DNA of 64,000 nt, from the NCBI GenBank assembly GCA_001799845.1, contig MGUG01000032.1, forward strand, positions 1 through 64,000, in the 5' to 3' direction. Source of the DNA: Elusimicrobia bacterium GWC2_64_44. Its GTDB lineage: Bacteria; Elusimicrobiota; Elusimicrobia; Elusimicrobiales; UBA9959. Of this stretch, positions 9,918 to 18,595 are shown one piece after another. Below the pieces are notes generated by a model that saw nothing but the letters and a program-made list of their open reading frames with translations, made no database searches and was not told where the DNA came from. Position 1 is the stretch's first letter, and every line of letters begins with the position of its first letter. The translations under genes were made by a program, and so were the position numbers.

Positions 9918-10560
9918 GGGCGCCCTGGCCGGTTGCTGGGCGGCGGCAGCGCTGCTGCTCCCGTTCTGCGTAGTCGCCGGACAGCAGGCGCCGGTTTCCT
10001 GCACGTACGAAACCTACAACTGGAACACCCGCCTGAAACGCGCGGTAAATCAGCGCAGAGTAAGTCGCCCTTACTCCGAGCTGAAGGCGGAAGAAAAGGA
10101 TCCTGCTACCGGCTGCACGGTCTGCCTGGAGGACCAGGAGCTGGTCTCGGTGCCAGGGTTGAAGCCTTTTCTTGTCTGCCGTCTCGTCTCCGTGAAGGTG
10201 CGCGGGGCGCTGGCGAAACTGCTGGCCGCCGGAGAGCCGGTGCTGGAGGTGGAGGCCTACCGCCCCGGGAGAACCAAGAACCCGCTGGACAAAGACGGCA
10301 ACCGGCTGGGGTTCAGCAACCACGCCTATGGCGCGGCCGTGGATGTTAACCGCTCGCGCAACGGTCTGTACGATAGGTGCCCGAAGTTCGGTCCTGGCTG
10401 CCGCCTGATACAGGGAGGCCCCTGGAAGGCCGGCGGGAAGGGCGCGCTTATGCCTGGTTCCGCCATCGTACGCGGGATGAAAGAGGCGGGCTTCCTCTGG
10501 GGAGGGGAAATAGACGGGATGCAGAAGGATTTTATGCACTTTTCGGTCAGCGGCTATTGA
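9880..10560 (+). CDS. M15-type D-alanyl-D-alanine carboxypeptidase-like protein (226 aa)
   Basis: This is a VanY/DdcY-like zinc peptidase expected to trim peptidoglycan stem peptides in the periplasm. The signal segment (about 10-34) is followed by the conserved core: SNHAYGAAVDVN gives the His-x6-Asp zinc pair and DFMHFSV the third ligand, a histidine near the C-terminus. Several cysteines (CTYET, CTVCLED, CPKFGPGC) could form disulfides. I chose the ATG at 9880 because GAGGGGA precedes it; another ATG lies 12 bp upstream. It overlaps the pbpC end by 38 bp, so it belongs to the same operon and probably the same wall-remodelling job. Confidence 0.87.
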   Translation: MPRDGSRYLAARRGALAGCWAAAALLLPFCVVAGQQAPVSCTYETYNWNTRLKRAVNQRRVSRPYSELKAEEKDPATGCTVCLEDQELVSVPGLKPFLVCRLVSVKVRGALAKLLAAGEPVLEVEAYRPGRTKNPLDKDGNRLGFSNHAYGAAVDVNRSRNGLYDRCPKFGPGCRLIQGGPWKAGGKGALMPGSAIVRGMKEAGFLWGGEIDGMQKDFMHFSVSGY

Positions 10561-10584
10561 CCGCGCCGGTTCGCCGCGAGAACA

Positions 10585-12264
10585 ATGAAAAAGATCCGAC
10601 ATCTTGCTTTTGCCTTCGCCGTGCTGCCACTGGCGGCGGGCTGCGGCGCGCGCAGGGCCGCGCAGTCCGTTCCCGCGGCGCTGCCCTTGCCCGTGCCGGT
10701 GCAGGACGCGCGCGTTCCCGGTCATATCGCGGCGGGCAGGCTGGCGCTGAAGCGCGGTAAGCCGGCCGCGGCGGTGAAGGAGTTCCATAACTGCCTGGTC
10801 CTGGAGCCCGGCAACGCGGCCTGCCTGGACGGAAAAGGACGGGCGCACGCCGCGCTGCGGCACTGGGAGGACGCGGTGCTGGCCTGGGAGGAACTGGCAG
10901 CGGCCGCGCCTGAGGACAAGGCGCTGTCGAAACGCCTGGCGGCCGCCAGGCGCTCCTGGGAGGCGCATAAGCGGCGCCGCGCCAAGGCAGCCGTGCGTTT
11001 TCCTATAGGCACCGCCTCCGTCCCGGAGGACGCGCCGCTGCGGCTGCGGCTGGCGGCGCGCTTCCAGCGCTACAGCACCTCCACGTACAGCCAGGCCGAC
11101 GTCTATGACGCGGATATCGATTCGCCAAAATCCGTGGCCATCTCCACCGACGGGACAACGGCCTACGTAAACTCCCTGGAGGGGCGCTGCACCGTGGTCT
11201 ATGACACCGTGCCGCCGGGCAAGCGCGGCGTGATACGGCACAGCTTCGGGGCCAGGCAGGCGGGCCTGTTCGCCCGCGGGGAGCCCTGGTTCGGCTACCG
11301 GTTCGCCGCCGATCTCCCGCCGGAAGGGCCCAACGTGTTCGGCGGCAAGCCGGTGGAGGGGGCGCTCAGCCACGGCGGGCGTTATCTCTGGATACCGTAC
11401 TACAGGCGCGATTTCGACCTGGACGGCACCCAGCCTTCGGCGGTGGCGGTGGTGGACACCGCGGCCGGCGCCATTGTCCGCGTGCTGCCGGCCGGCCCTA
11501 TCGCCAAGAACGTGGCGGCTTCGCCCGACGGGCGCTTTATGGCGGTGGCGCACTGGGGCGCCAATACAGTGGGATTTATCGATATTTCCTCGTCGTCTCC
11601 GGCCGGCTTCGCCGAAGCGGGGCTGGCGGTGCTGGGCTCCACCGCGCCCCCCGCCGGCAGCGAAGGCATGGACCGTGACCGCGAATGCGGCCTCTGTGTG
11701 AGGGGACTTGCCTGGAGCCGCGACTCCGGGACGCTTTTTGCCGGCTGCATGGGCGGCGCGGGCGGGGTGGCGGTGATGGATACTTCAGGCCCAGGCGCCC
11801 CGGCGCTGACCGGGCGGGCCAGGCTGGGCGGCAACCCGCGCGACCTGGCCGTTTCACCCGACGGAAAATGGCTGTACGTCGTTTCCAGCGCCGCGGGAAC
11901 GCTGTTGCGGGCCGAGACCGCGGCCGTGGTCAGGGCGGCCGCCGCCGGCAACGGCCCGGTGGAGGTCTCCTCCGTCAGCGTCGGGGGCACGCCGCGCTCC
12001 ATGCGCCTCTCACCCGACGGCAAGTGGCTGTTCGTGGCGCTGAACTCCGCTTCGCAGGTGGCCGCGCTGGACGCGGAAAAAATGACCGTGGTCGCGCGTG
12101 TCGGCGCGGATTCGTTCCCGGTGGGCATGGACATCAGCCCGGATGGGCGTTTCCTGTGGGTGACTTCGCAGGGGATAGACAGCGCCGGCGGCAATTCGGT
12201 GGAGATCTTCGAGCTCGCCTATCTCCAGGCGGCGCCGAAGTATACTGTGCCGCCGCTGCCCTGA
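10585..12264 (+). CDS. Lipoprotein with TPR and YVTN-type beta-propeller repeats (559 aa)
   Basis: A lipoprotein signal (LPLAAGC, Cys20) is followed by a short TPR-like helical region (about 50-130: AAGRLALKRGKPAAAVKEF, NAACLDGKGRAHAAL). From about residue 175 on there are propeller repeats of the YVTN/cytochrome-D1-like kind, each with an SPDGKWL or SPDGRF turn (AASPDGRFMAVAHWGANTVGFID, AVSPDGKWLYVVSSAAGTL, RLSPDGKWLFVALNSASQV, DISPDGRFLWVTSQG). Such propellers are mostly ligand or protein-binding scaffolds; no enzyme residues are evident. It starts 24 bp after the M15 gene and closes the operon. The partner is unknown. Confidence 0.82.
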   Translation: MKKIRHLAFAFAVLPLAAGCGARRAAQSVPAALPLPVPVQDARVPGHIAAGRLALKRGKPAAAVKEFHNCLVLEPGNAACLDGKGRAHAALRHWEDAVLAWEELAAAAPEDKALSKRLAAARRSWEAHKRRRAKAAVRFPIGTASVPEDAPLRLRLAARFQRYSTSTYSQADVYDADIDSPKSVAISTDGTTAYVNSLEGRCTVVYDTVPPGKRGVIRHSFGARQAGLFARGEPWFGYRFAADLPPEGPNVFGGKPVEGALSHGGRYLWIPYYRRDFDLDGTQPSAVAVVDTAAGAIVRVLPAGPIAKNVAASPDGRFMAVAHWGANTVGFIDISSSSPAGFAEAGLAVLGSTAPPAGSEGMDRDRECGLCVRGLAWSRDSGTLFAGCMGGAGGVAVMDTSGPGAPALTGRARLGGNPRDLAVSPDGKWLYVVSSAAGTLLRAETAAVVRAAAAGNGPVEVSSVSVGGTPRSMRLSPDGKWLFVALNSASQVAALDAEKMTVVARVGADSFPVGMDISPDGRFLWVTSQGIDSAGGNSVEIFELAYLQAAPKYTVPPLP

Positions 12265-12304
12265 CCCGCGGGTGGGAGGAGCTCGGAATTGGGCTCTCTT
12301 TCTC

Positions 12305-12358
12305 TTTACAAGAATTTTACCCGTATTTTATCCCGGCTTGACCGGCATGTCCTAAACT
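12305..12358 (+). promoter_or_regulatory. Pho-box promoter of the pst operon
   Basis: Four TTTAC-like words start at 12305 (TTTAC), 12316 (TTTAC), 12327 (TTTAT) and 12338 (TTGAC), all exactly 11 bp apart, one helical turn. A -10-like TAAACT begins at 12353, 15 bp after the start of the last word. The same arrangement recurs at 15733-15786. PhoB-type regulators bind 11-bp direct repeats that replace the -35 element. Binding here is inferred from this geometry and from the phosphate genes downstream. Confidence 0.82.
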
Positions 12359-12365
12359 ATGAGGG

Positions 12366-13250
12366 ATGAACCGGAGAAAAGAGAAGCTCATTAAGTGGCT
12401 GTTCACGGTGACGGCTTTCGCCTCCCTGGCTTTTCTCGTCGGCATAGTGCTGGTGCTGTTCAAGGAAGCTCTCCCCATCTTCAAGACCGTCAGCCCCAAA
12501 GCTTTTCTGCTGGGGCAAAGCTGGTATCCCACCGCCGAACCGCCCGAATTCGGCATATTGCCGCTGATAGCGGCCTCGCTGTGGGTTACCGCGGGCGCGC
12601 TGGTGATCTGCGTGCCGCTCGGCGTTGGCAGCGCTCTGTACCTGCATGAACTGGCGGGAGATAAACAGCGCGCGGTGCTCAAGCCCGTCATAGAGATCCT
12701 GGCCTCGGTGCCTTCCATAATCTACGGCTTCTTCGGCATGGTGGTGATGGCGCCCTTCCTGCAGGAGGCGCTGGACCTGCCCATAGGCCTGACCGCTTTT
12801 ACCACCAGCGTGATACTCGGCGTGATGGCCACCCCCACGGTGGCAAGCATAGCCGAGGACGCGCTCTCCTACGTGCCGCGCTCTTTCCGCGAAGCTTCTT
12901 TCGCCGTGGGCGCGGACCGCTGGCAGACGCTGACGAAAGTTATAATCCCGGCGGCCGGGTCCGGCATCTCCACCGCGGTGATACTGGGCATGAGCCGCGC
13001 CATTGGCGAGACCATGACCGTGCTGATGGTGGCGGGCGGCTCGGCGATCATACCCGAGTCCATGTTCGACCCGGTGCGGCCCATGACCGCGGCCATAGCG
13101 GCCGAGATGGGAGAGGCGCCGGTGGGCAGCGACCATTACCACGCGCTGTTCGCCATAGCGCTGATACTTTTCCTCATCACCTTCGTCTTTAACGTGGCGG
13201 CCGAGCTGATAAGCCGCCGCTACCGCCTTAAGCTGGGGCTTTCCAGATGA
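12366..13250 (+). CDS. pstC: Phosphate ABC transporter permease PstC
   Basis: This is an inner-membrane permease of the high-affinity phosphate importer. It has six predicted membrane segments, the family's EILASVPSIIYGFFGM stretch (about 112-128) and the EAA loop for the ATPase (YVPRSFREASFAVGADRWQT, about 168-188). The C-terminal half holds SRAIGETMTVLMVAGG, a PstC hallmark. At 294 aa it has normal length. The ATG at 12366 lies only 7 nt after the putative -10, with GAGGG directly abutting it, so the transcript may be leaderless. The stop overlaps the pstA start. No pstS lies in the window. Confidence 0.96.
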   Translation: MNRRKEKLIKWLFTVTAFASLAFLVGIVLVLFKEALPIFKTVSPKAFLLGQSWYPTAEPPEFGILPLIAASLWVTAGALVICVPLGVGSALYLHELAGDKQRAVLKPVIEILASVPSIIYGFFGMVVMAPFLQEALDLPIGLTAFTTSVILGVMATPTVASIAEDALSYVPRSFREASFAVGADRWQTLTKVIIPAAGSGISTAVILGMSRAIGETMTVLMVAGGSAIIPESMFDPVRPMTAAIAAEMGEAPVGSDHYHALFAIALILFLITFVFNVAAELISRRYRLKLGLSR

Positions 13251-14182
13251 TGACGAGCGCCTATGTCAGTATGACGGCCGCAACCGTTCCAGCCGCCGTT
13301 CCCCCGAAGACGGCCCAGGCACGGGCCCGCGCCAGGCGCGGCCTGGTGCAGAAACTCGGCTTCGGCGCGCTGGGTCTCTGTATGGCCGCCAATATAGTTT
13401 TTCTCGGGGCCATACTTTTCTTCATCGCCGCCAAGGGCCTGGGTGCGATAAACTGGGAATTCCTTACGCAGGTCCCGCGCGACTCCATGACAGCCGGCGG
13501 CGTGGCGCCCGCGATACTGGGCACCTTCTACCTGACGCTCGGGGCCATCCTCTTCTCGCTGCCGCTCGGCGTGGCCTGCGCGGTCTATCTCACCGAGTAC
13601 TCGCCTAAGGGCTGGATAGTGAACGTGCTGCGCATCAGCATCAATAACCTGGCCGGCGTGCCGTCGGTGGTGTTCGGCCTGTTCGGGCTCACCGTCTTCG
13701 TAAAATACATGGGTTTCGGCGTTTCCATAATAGCGGGCTCGCTGACGCTGGGCATACTGGCCCTGCCGGTCATCATCTCGGCCTCGCAGGAAGCGCTGAC
13801 GGCGGTGCCGCAGTCCATACGCGAGGCGTCGCTCGCGCTGGGCGCCACGCAATGGGAGACCATACGCCGGGTGGTGCTGCCCGCGGCGCTGCCCGGCATC
13901 CTTACCGGCGTGATACTGAGCGTCGGCCGCGTGGCGGGCGAGACCGCGCCTATACTTTTCACCGCAGCCGCTTTTTACGTGAAGGGCTACCCGGATTCGC
14001 CTTTCTCCGAGGTGATGGCCCTGCCCTACCACATCTACGCGCTGATGACAGAGGGCACGCACCCGGAAGAGCAGACCCGCATAGCCTACGCTTCCAGCCT
14101 GCTCTTGCTCGGCCTGGTGCTGTCGGTGTCGATGCTGGCTATCTATATACGCCAGCGCCAAAGGAAGACCTACCATGCATGA
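13247..14182 (+). CDS. pstA: Phosphate ABC transporter permease PstA
   Basis: This is the second inner-membrane permease subunit of the phosphate importer. After a 30-residue Ala/Pro/Arg-rich cytosolic start it has six membrane segments, [15 protein letters not shown] (about 126-140), an EAA loop ([24 protein letters not shown]) and [17 protein letters not shown], all typical of PstA. It overlaps pstC by 4 bp (ATGA) and pstB by 8 bp. A second ATG lies one codon after the first (MMTSAY), and one at MTAATV is also possible. Confidence 0.96.
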   Translation: MMTSAYVSMTAATVPAAVPPKTAQARARARRGLVQKLGFGALGLCMAANIVFLGAILFFIAAKGLGAINWEFLTQVPRDSMTAGGVAPAILGTFYLTLGAILFSLPLGVACAVYLTEYSPKGWIVNVLRISINNLAGVPSVVFGLFGLTVFVKYMGFGVSIIAGSLTLGILALPVIISASQEALTAVPQSIREASLALGATQWETIRRVVLPAALPGILTGVILSVGRVAGETAPILFTAAAFYVKGYPDSPFSEVMALPYHIYALMTEGTHPEEQTRIAYASSLLLLGLVLSVSMLAIYIRQRQRKTYHA

Positions 14183-15050
14183 CCTGAACGTGGATTACGA
14201 GCGGCAGATGAACGCCGAAGGTTTTCACCCTTCGCTGGTGAAGGGCCCGGTAGGCATAAACACCAACTCCCTCGGGGAGTCTGACACTTTCGGCCTGGAG
14301 CCGAAGATCACCGCACGCGGCGTGAACTTCTACTACGGCTCCAAGCGCGCGCTCAACAATATCAACATCTCCTTCGCCCAGCGGCGCGTGACGGCCATCA
14401 TAGGCCCGTCGGGCTGCGGCAAGTCCACCTTCATCCGCCTCCTGAACCGCATGCACGAGCTGGTACCGGGCGCGCGCCTGGAGGGGGAGATATTGCTCGA
14501 CGGCCTGGACATAGTTTCCCCCGCCTGCGACGCGGCCGAGCTGCGCAAGCGCGTGGGAATGGTGTTCCAGAAGCCCAATCCCTTTCCGAAGACCGTCTTC
14601 GAGAACATCGCCTACGGCCTCGAGGTCAACGGCGAGACGGATAAGCGCGTTATCGAGGAAAAGGTGGTGGATTCTCTCAAGAAGGCCGCGCTCTGGGGCG
14701 AGATCAAGGACCGCCTGAGGGACAGCGCGCTGGGCCTCTCGGGCGGCCAGCAGCAGCGGCTCTGCATAGCCCGCTGCCTCGCGGTCTCGCCGGAGGTGCT
14801 GCTCTTCGACGAGCCCTGCGCGAGCCTCGACCCCATCTCCACGGGAAAGATCGAGGAGCTGATCCTGGAGCTCAAGAAGGACTACACCATCATCATCGTC
14901 ACGCACAACATGCAGCAGGCGGCGCGCGTGTCCGACCGCACCGCTTTCTTCCTGATGGGCGACCTGATAGAGGAAGGGCGCACGGACAATATTTTCAAGG
15001 CGCCGCGCGACCGGCGCACCGAGGACTATATCACCGGGAGGTTCGGCTGA
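14175..15050 (+). CDS. pstB: Phosphate ABC transporter ATPase PstB
   Basis: This cytosolic ATPase drives phosphate import. Walker A is GPSGCGKST (about 77-85), the Q-loop is VFQKPNPFP, the signature is LSGGQQQR, Walker B is [11 protein letters not shown], and the switch histidine is in VTHNMQQA. The family segment [20 protein letters not shown] starts only at about residue 45. The N-terminal extension (about 44 residues) is longer than in most PstB proteins; an ATG at MNAEG (about 14208) is a possible later start, but the upstream one keeps the 8-bp overlap with pstA. Its last base overlaps the phoU start. Confidence 0.96.
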   Translation: MHDLNVDYERQMNAEGFHPSLVKGPVGINTNSLGESDTFGLEPKITARGVNFYYGSKRALNNINISFAQRRVTAIIGPSGCGKSTFIRLLNRMHELVPGARLEGEILLDGLDIVSPACDAAELRKRVGMVFQKPNPFPKTVFENIAYGLEVNGETDKRVIEEKVVDSLKKAALWGEIKDRLRDSALGLSGGQQQRLCIARCLAVSPEVLLFDEPCASLDPISTGKIEELILELKKDYTIIIVTHNMQQAARVSDRTAFFLMGDLIEEGRTDNIFKAPRDRRTEDYITGRFG

Positions 15051-15718
15051 TGCACAGACATTTCGACGAGGAATTGAAGCAGCTCAAGGGCGAACTGGAG
15101 CGGATGGCCGCTCTGGCGCAGTCCGCCATCACGGAGGCCGCCGCGGCGCTGAGGAACCGCGACGGCGCGGCCGCTCAGCGCGTGATAGACTCCGACGTGC
15201 GTATGGACAGCCTGGAGCTGGTGATAGACGACAAGTGCCTGGACCTGATAGCGCTGCACCAGCCCATGGCCCGGGACCTGCGCTTCATCACCACCGCCAT
15301 CAAGCTCAACGCCGAGCTGGAGCGCATAGGCGACCTGGCCGTGGACGTGGCCCAGCGCGCGCTGGAGCTGGCCGGCAAGCCGGAGCTGAAGCCGCTCGTG
15401 GATATCCCTAAACTGGCGGATATAGCCGTGCGAATGACCGGCCAGGCCATAGAGGCCTTCCTGAAAAGCGACGTGGCCCTGGCCAAAAAAGTGATACTTT
15501 CCGATTCCGAGGCCGACGAACTCAAGCGGGCGGTGGAGAGGGAGCTGATCCACGATTACATGATGAAAGACGGGGCTACCGCGGACAGGGCCGTGCCGCT
15601 GTTGCTCACGGCCCGCCACCTGGAGCGGGTCTGCGATCACGCCGTCAGCATGGCCGAGGACATAGTTTACATGGTCTCCGCGGTGGTAGTGCGCCATCAT
15701 CCGGAAGAGCTGCAGTAG
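15050..15718 (+). CDS. phoU: Phosphate-signalling regulator PhoU
   Basis: PhoU links Pst transport to the PhoR kinase and keeps the Pho response off when phosphate is plentiful. The 222-aa protein has the standard two three-helix bundles, each with the metal-binding pattern: ELERIGDLAVDVA in the first half and HLERVCDHAVSMAED in the second. It overlaps pstB by 1 bp (TGATG), the usual pst order. PhoR and PhoB are not in this window. Confidence 0.96.
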   Translation: MHRHFDEELKQLKGELERMAALAQSAITEAAAALRNRDGAAAQRVIDSDVRMDSLELVIDDKCLDLIALHQPMARDLRFITTAIKLNAELERIGDLAVDVAQRALELAGKPELKPLVDIPKLADIAVRMTGQAIEAFLKSDVALAKKVILSDSEADELKRAVERELIHDYMMKDGATADRAVPLLLTARHLERVCDHAVSMAEDIVYMVSAVVVRHHPEELQ

Positions 15719-15732
15719 CCGCCTTTTCCGGC

Positions 15733-15786
15733 TTTACCCACATTTTACACGGGCTTTAACCGGCCTTGACCGGCTTTTCCTACACT
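15733..15786 (+). promoter_or_regulatory. Pho-box promoter of the DUF47-pit operon
   Basis: Words at 15733 (TTTAC), 15744 (TTTAC), 15755 (TTTAA) and 15766 (TTGAC) are 11 bp apart, and the -10-like TACACT begins at 15781, again 15 bp after the start of the last word. Spacing is identical to the pstC promoter. The mRNA would have a normal leader with AAGGAG before the ATG at 15818. Confidence 0.82.
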
Positions 15787-15817
15787 ATAGGCAAGACAAA
15801 GGACCAAGGAGAAAACA

Positions 15818-16444
15818 ATGGGAATAAATTTCATGCCGAAAGAAGAGAAGTTCTTCGATTTCCTCAGCCAGCAGGCCGAGAACCTGACCAAGGCCGCGGA
15901 GTTCTTTAAAACCGCCATCAAGGACGGCAAGCTGGATGAGGACGAGGTGAAGAAGATCCACGCGCTGGAGCAGGAGGGCGACACCCTGGCCCATGAGATC
16001 ACTGACATGCTCAACCGCACGTTCATTACCCCTATCGACCGCGAGGATATCTACGCGCTCGCCAACCAGCTCGACGACGTGCTCGACATGCTAAACGCCA
16101 TGGCCGGCCGCGTGAAGCTCTACAAGCTGAACCCGAGCGACCAGTACTTCGCCCAGTTCATAGACCTGATAGACCAGGCCGCGGCCGCCCTGGCCAGCGC
16201 CGTCAAGCACATGCCCGACACCAAGCGGCAGCGCCGCGTGCTGGACTACTGCATAGAGATCAACCGCCTGGAGAACCTGGGCGACACGGTCCGGGAGAAG
16301 GCCATCAGCAACCTCTTCGAGACCGAGAAGGACCCGATGCAGGTCATCAAGTGGAAGGAGATCTACGAGGTGGCCGAGGGCACCCTGGACAAGTGCGAGC
16401 ACGTGGCCAAGGTCATCGAGGCCATCCTGGTGAAGCATGGATAG
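15818..16444 (+). CDS. DUF47 / PhoU-like accessory protein of Pit
   Basis: This is a cytosolic all-helical protein of the DUF47 family (TIGR00153 group), distantly related to PhoU and usually paired with Pit transporters. Visible signatures are HALEQEGDTLAHEITDMLNRTFITPIDREDIYALANQLDDVLD (in two blocks, about 48-90) and EINRLENLGDTVREKAISNLF. At 208 aa it has normal length. It sits behind its own Pho-box promoter and overlaps pit by 8 bp. It is thought to adjust Pit activity; the mechanism is not settled. Confidence 0.93.
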   Translation: MGINFMPKEEKFFDFLSQQAENLTKAAEFFKTAIKDGKLDEDEVKKIHALEQEGDTLAHEITDMLNRTFITPIDREDIYALANQLDDVLDMLNAMAGRVKLYKLNPSDQYFAQFIDLIDQAAAALASAVKHMPDTKRQRRVLDYCIEINRLENLGDTVREKAISNLFETEKDPMQVIKWKEIYEVAEGTLDKCEHVAKVIEAILVKHG

Positions 16445-17435
16445 CACGCTGATAGCCATTATCTTCCTGGTCGTCCTGGCGCTGTTCTTCGACTTTCTGA
16501 ACGGCTTCCACGACGCCGCCAACTCCATCGCTACCATCGTCGCCACCCGCGTACTGTCTCCCAAGTACGCGGTGATGTGGGCGGCCTTCTTCAACTTCAT
16601 CGCCTTCGCCTTCTTCGGCCTGCACGTGGCCAACACGCTGGGCAAGAATATCATCGATATCACGCAGGTTGACAGCTACGTCATCTTCGGCGCGCTGATG
16701 GGAGCCTGCTCCTGGAATATCATCACCTGGTATTTCGGCATTCCCTCGAGTTCCTCTCACGCGCTGGTGGGCGGCCTGATAGGCTCGGCGGTGGTGAAGG
16801 CCGGGACCTCGGCGCTGATGATGAGCGGCATACTTAAGACGGTCGCCTTCATCGTCATCTCGCCGGTGGTGGGCATGCTCCTGGGTGTGCTCCTGGGGAC
16901 CCTGGTCTACAACCTGTTCGCCAAACAGACGCCGTTAAAGGTGGACCACTGGTTCCGCAAGGGACAACTGCTGTCGGCCGCGGCCTACAGCCTGGGCCAC
17001 GGCGGCAACGACGCGCAGAAGACCATGGGCATCATAGCGAGCCTCCTGTTCAGCGCGGGCTACCTCGGCCCGGAATTCCACGTGCCGCTCTGGGTAGTGC
17101 TCTCCTGCCACGCCGCCATAGCCATCGGCACCATGTCGGGCGGCTGGCGCATAGTAAAGACCATGGGCAACAAGCTCTCGAAGCTCCGCCCGGTCGACGG
17201 CTTCTGCGCCGAGGGCGCGGCCTCCATGGTGCTGTTCGGCGCTTCGGCCATAGGCGTGCCGATAAGCACCACGCATACCATTACCGGCGCTATAGTGGGC
17301 GTGGGCTCGCTAAAGGGTACGCGCGCGGTGAAATGGGGCGTGGCCGGCAATATAGTCTGGGCGTGGATCATAACCATCCCCGCCGCCGCCGCCATCTCGG
17401 CGGGCAGTTACTGGCTGGCCGTCAAGCTGTTCTGA
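16437..17435 (+). CDS. pit: Inorganic phosphate transporter, PiT family
   Basis: This is a low-affinity phosphate symporter of the inner membrane, 332 aa with about ten membrane segments. The two inverted family signatures are FLNGFHDAANSIATIVATR (about 18-36) and SLGHGGNDAQKTMGIIA (about 184-200), and PSSSSHALVGGLIG and PISTTHTITGAIVG are the paired repeats. It overlaps the DUF47 gene by 8 bp and ends before a strong terminator. Control by a Pho box is notable because Pit is often constitutive and Pst is the induced system. Confidence 0.96.
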   Translation: MDSTLIAIIFLVVLALFFDFLNGFHDAANSIATIVATRVLSPKYAVMWAAFFNFIAFAFFGLHVANTLGKNIIDITQVDSYVIFGALMGACSWNIITWYFGIPSSSSHALVGGLIGSAVVKAGTSALMMSGILKTVAFIVISPVVGMLLGVLLGTLVYNLFAKQTPLKVDHWFRKGQLLSAAAYSLGHGGNDAQKTMGIIASLLFSAGYLGPEFHVPLWVVLSCHAAIAIGTMSGGWRIVKTMGNKLSKLRPVDGFCAEGAASMVLFGASAIGVPISTTHTITGAIVGVGSLKGTRAVKWGVAGNIVWAWIITIPAAAAISAGSYWLAVKLF

Positions 17436-17448
17436 GGCCTTGGAAAAA

Positions 17449-17486
17449 GAGAACCGGCGGGCTTCCCCGCCGGTTCTCGCTTTTTT
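17449..17486. terminator. Bidirectional terminator between pit and the ApbE-like gene
   Basis: GAGAACCGGCGGG and CCCGCCGGTTCTC form a perfect 13-bp stem with a CTTC loop. A-rich sequence lies to the left and GCTTTTTT to the right, so it can serve both convergent genes. Confidence 0.92.
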
Positions 17487-17497
17487 AGCGGCGCGCG

Positions 17498-18526
17498 CTA
17501 CCTGATGGGCACGCGGTCCAGCAGGCCGGGGGGCGGCTCCCACTTCACCCCGCTGGCTTCGTTGACGAATAAATGCTTTTTGCCCGCCTCGTCCACCCAG
17601 ACGGCGGCGGAGCCCTTCACGCCGCCCAGCAGCTTGAAGGCCTTCTCTCGTCCCATCACGGCCAGCGCGGCCGAGGCCATGAAATTGCCGTCCTCTATGC
17701 CGGGGAAATAGGCGTAGAGGGCCGAAAAATCCTTTATCGGGTAGCCGGTGCGGATGTCGAGGATGTGGGAATAGAGCTTGCCCTCTATCTCCACGAAGCT
17801 GTCCCGCCCGGAGGAGGCCATTACCATGCCGTCCTCGAAGGCGAACAGCCCCAGCAGGCCGCCCTTGTCGAACGGGTCCGGCACGCGGTATTTCCAGCCG
17901 CGCTTGCCGTAAACCATCATGTTGCCGCCCAGCCGCAGCTGCACCGGGTAGGCCGGCGCGCGTTCCTTCAGGATCTTGTAGGCGCGCTCGAAGCAGTAGC
18001 CGCGCAGCAGGCCGCCCAGGTTGATCTGCACCGGGCGGGTGAAGCGCACCATCTTTTTTTCGGCGTCCACCTCTACATATTTGGAGCCTATCTCCCGCAG
18101 GGCCTTGTGTATCTCCTCGCGGGGCGGCAGTTTCTTGCGCGAGCCGGCCTCCTTCCACAGCGGCCACAGCGGCGCGAAGGTTATGTCGAAAGAACCGTCC
18201 GTGAGTTTGGAGTAATCCAGCGCGAGCAGCAGCAGGTGCAGGAACTCGTCGGAGACGGGCACCCATTCTTTGGCGGCCCGCTTGTTGACCACCGAGGTAA
18301 GGCTGTAGGCGTCGCTGTAGCTGAACTCGCCGGAGATACGCTCCCACTCGGCGAAGATCTCGTCGGCCAGCTCTTTCGCGCCGGGAGTTTTAGTGCCGTA
18401 GGCCCGGAACTGCGCCGAGACGTTGAGGATGAAAGCCTTCTGCGCGAACGAAGCCGTGCTGCCCCGCCGGGAGCAGCCCCCGGCCAGCAGCGCCAGCGCC
18501 GAAAAAAAGATTATAGTCAGTCTCAT
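17498..18526 (-). CDS. ApbE-like lipoprotein with substituted metal-site residues (342 aa)
   Basis: This is a homologue of FAD:protein FMN transferase with a lipobox (ALLAGGC, Cys18). Family segments are present: GSFDITFAPLWPLW (about 108-121), INLGGLLRGYCFERA, LRLGGNMMVYG and HILDIRTGYP. Three otherwise conserved positions differ. DLGGIAKGY reads NLGGLLRGY, DPRTG reads DIRTG, and the Mg2+ site ADALxT near the C-terminus reads NFMASA, losing both the Asp and the Thr. The paralogue at 28453 keeps all of these. I infer weak or absent transferase activity, or a divergent role. No FMN-binding partner gene is adjacent. Confidence 0.82.
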   Translation of the reverse strand: MRLTIIFFSALALLAGGCSRRGSTASFAQKAFILNVSAQFRAYGTKTPGAKELADEIFAEWERISGEFSYSDAYSLTSVVNKRAAKEWVPVSDEFLHLLLLALDYSKLTDGSFDITFAPLWPLWKEAGSRKKLPPREEIHKALREIGSKYVEVDAEKKMVRFTRPVQINLGGLLRGYCFERAYKILKERAPAYPVQLRLGGNMMVYGKRGWKYRVPDPFDKGGLLGLFAFEDGMVMASSGRDSFVEIEGKLYSHILDIRTGYPIKDFSALYAYFPGIEDGNFMASAALAVMGREKAFKLLGGVKGSAAVWVDEAGKKHLFVNEASGVKWEPPPGLLDRVPIR

Positions 18527-18595
18527 GCGCCCCCTATGATGTTATACAAATACCACAATTCGAGCCGCCTTTCAACCTGGGATAAGGCAAAATTG

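Noticed and set aside
7419-10004. Minus-strand frame of 861 codons opposite pbpC
   Set aside because: Antisense to a gene with all PBP1C motifs; no start signal and no domain.
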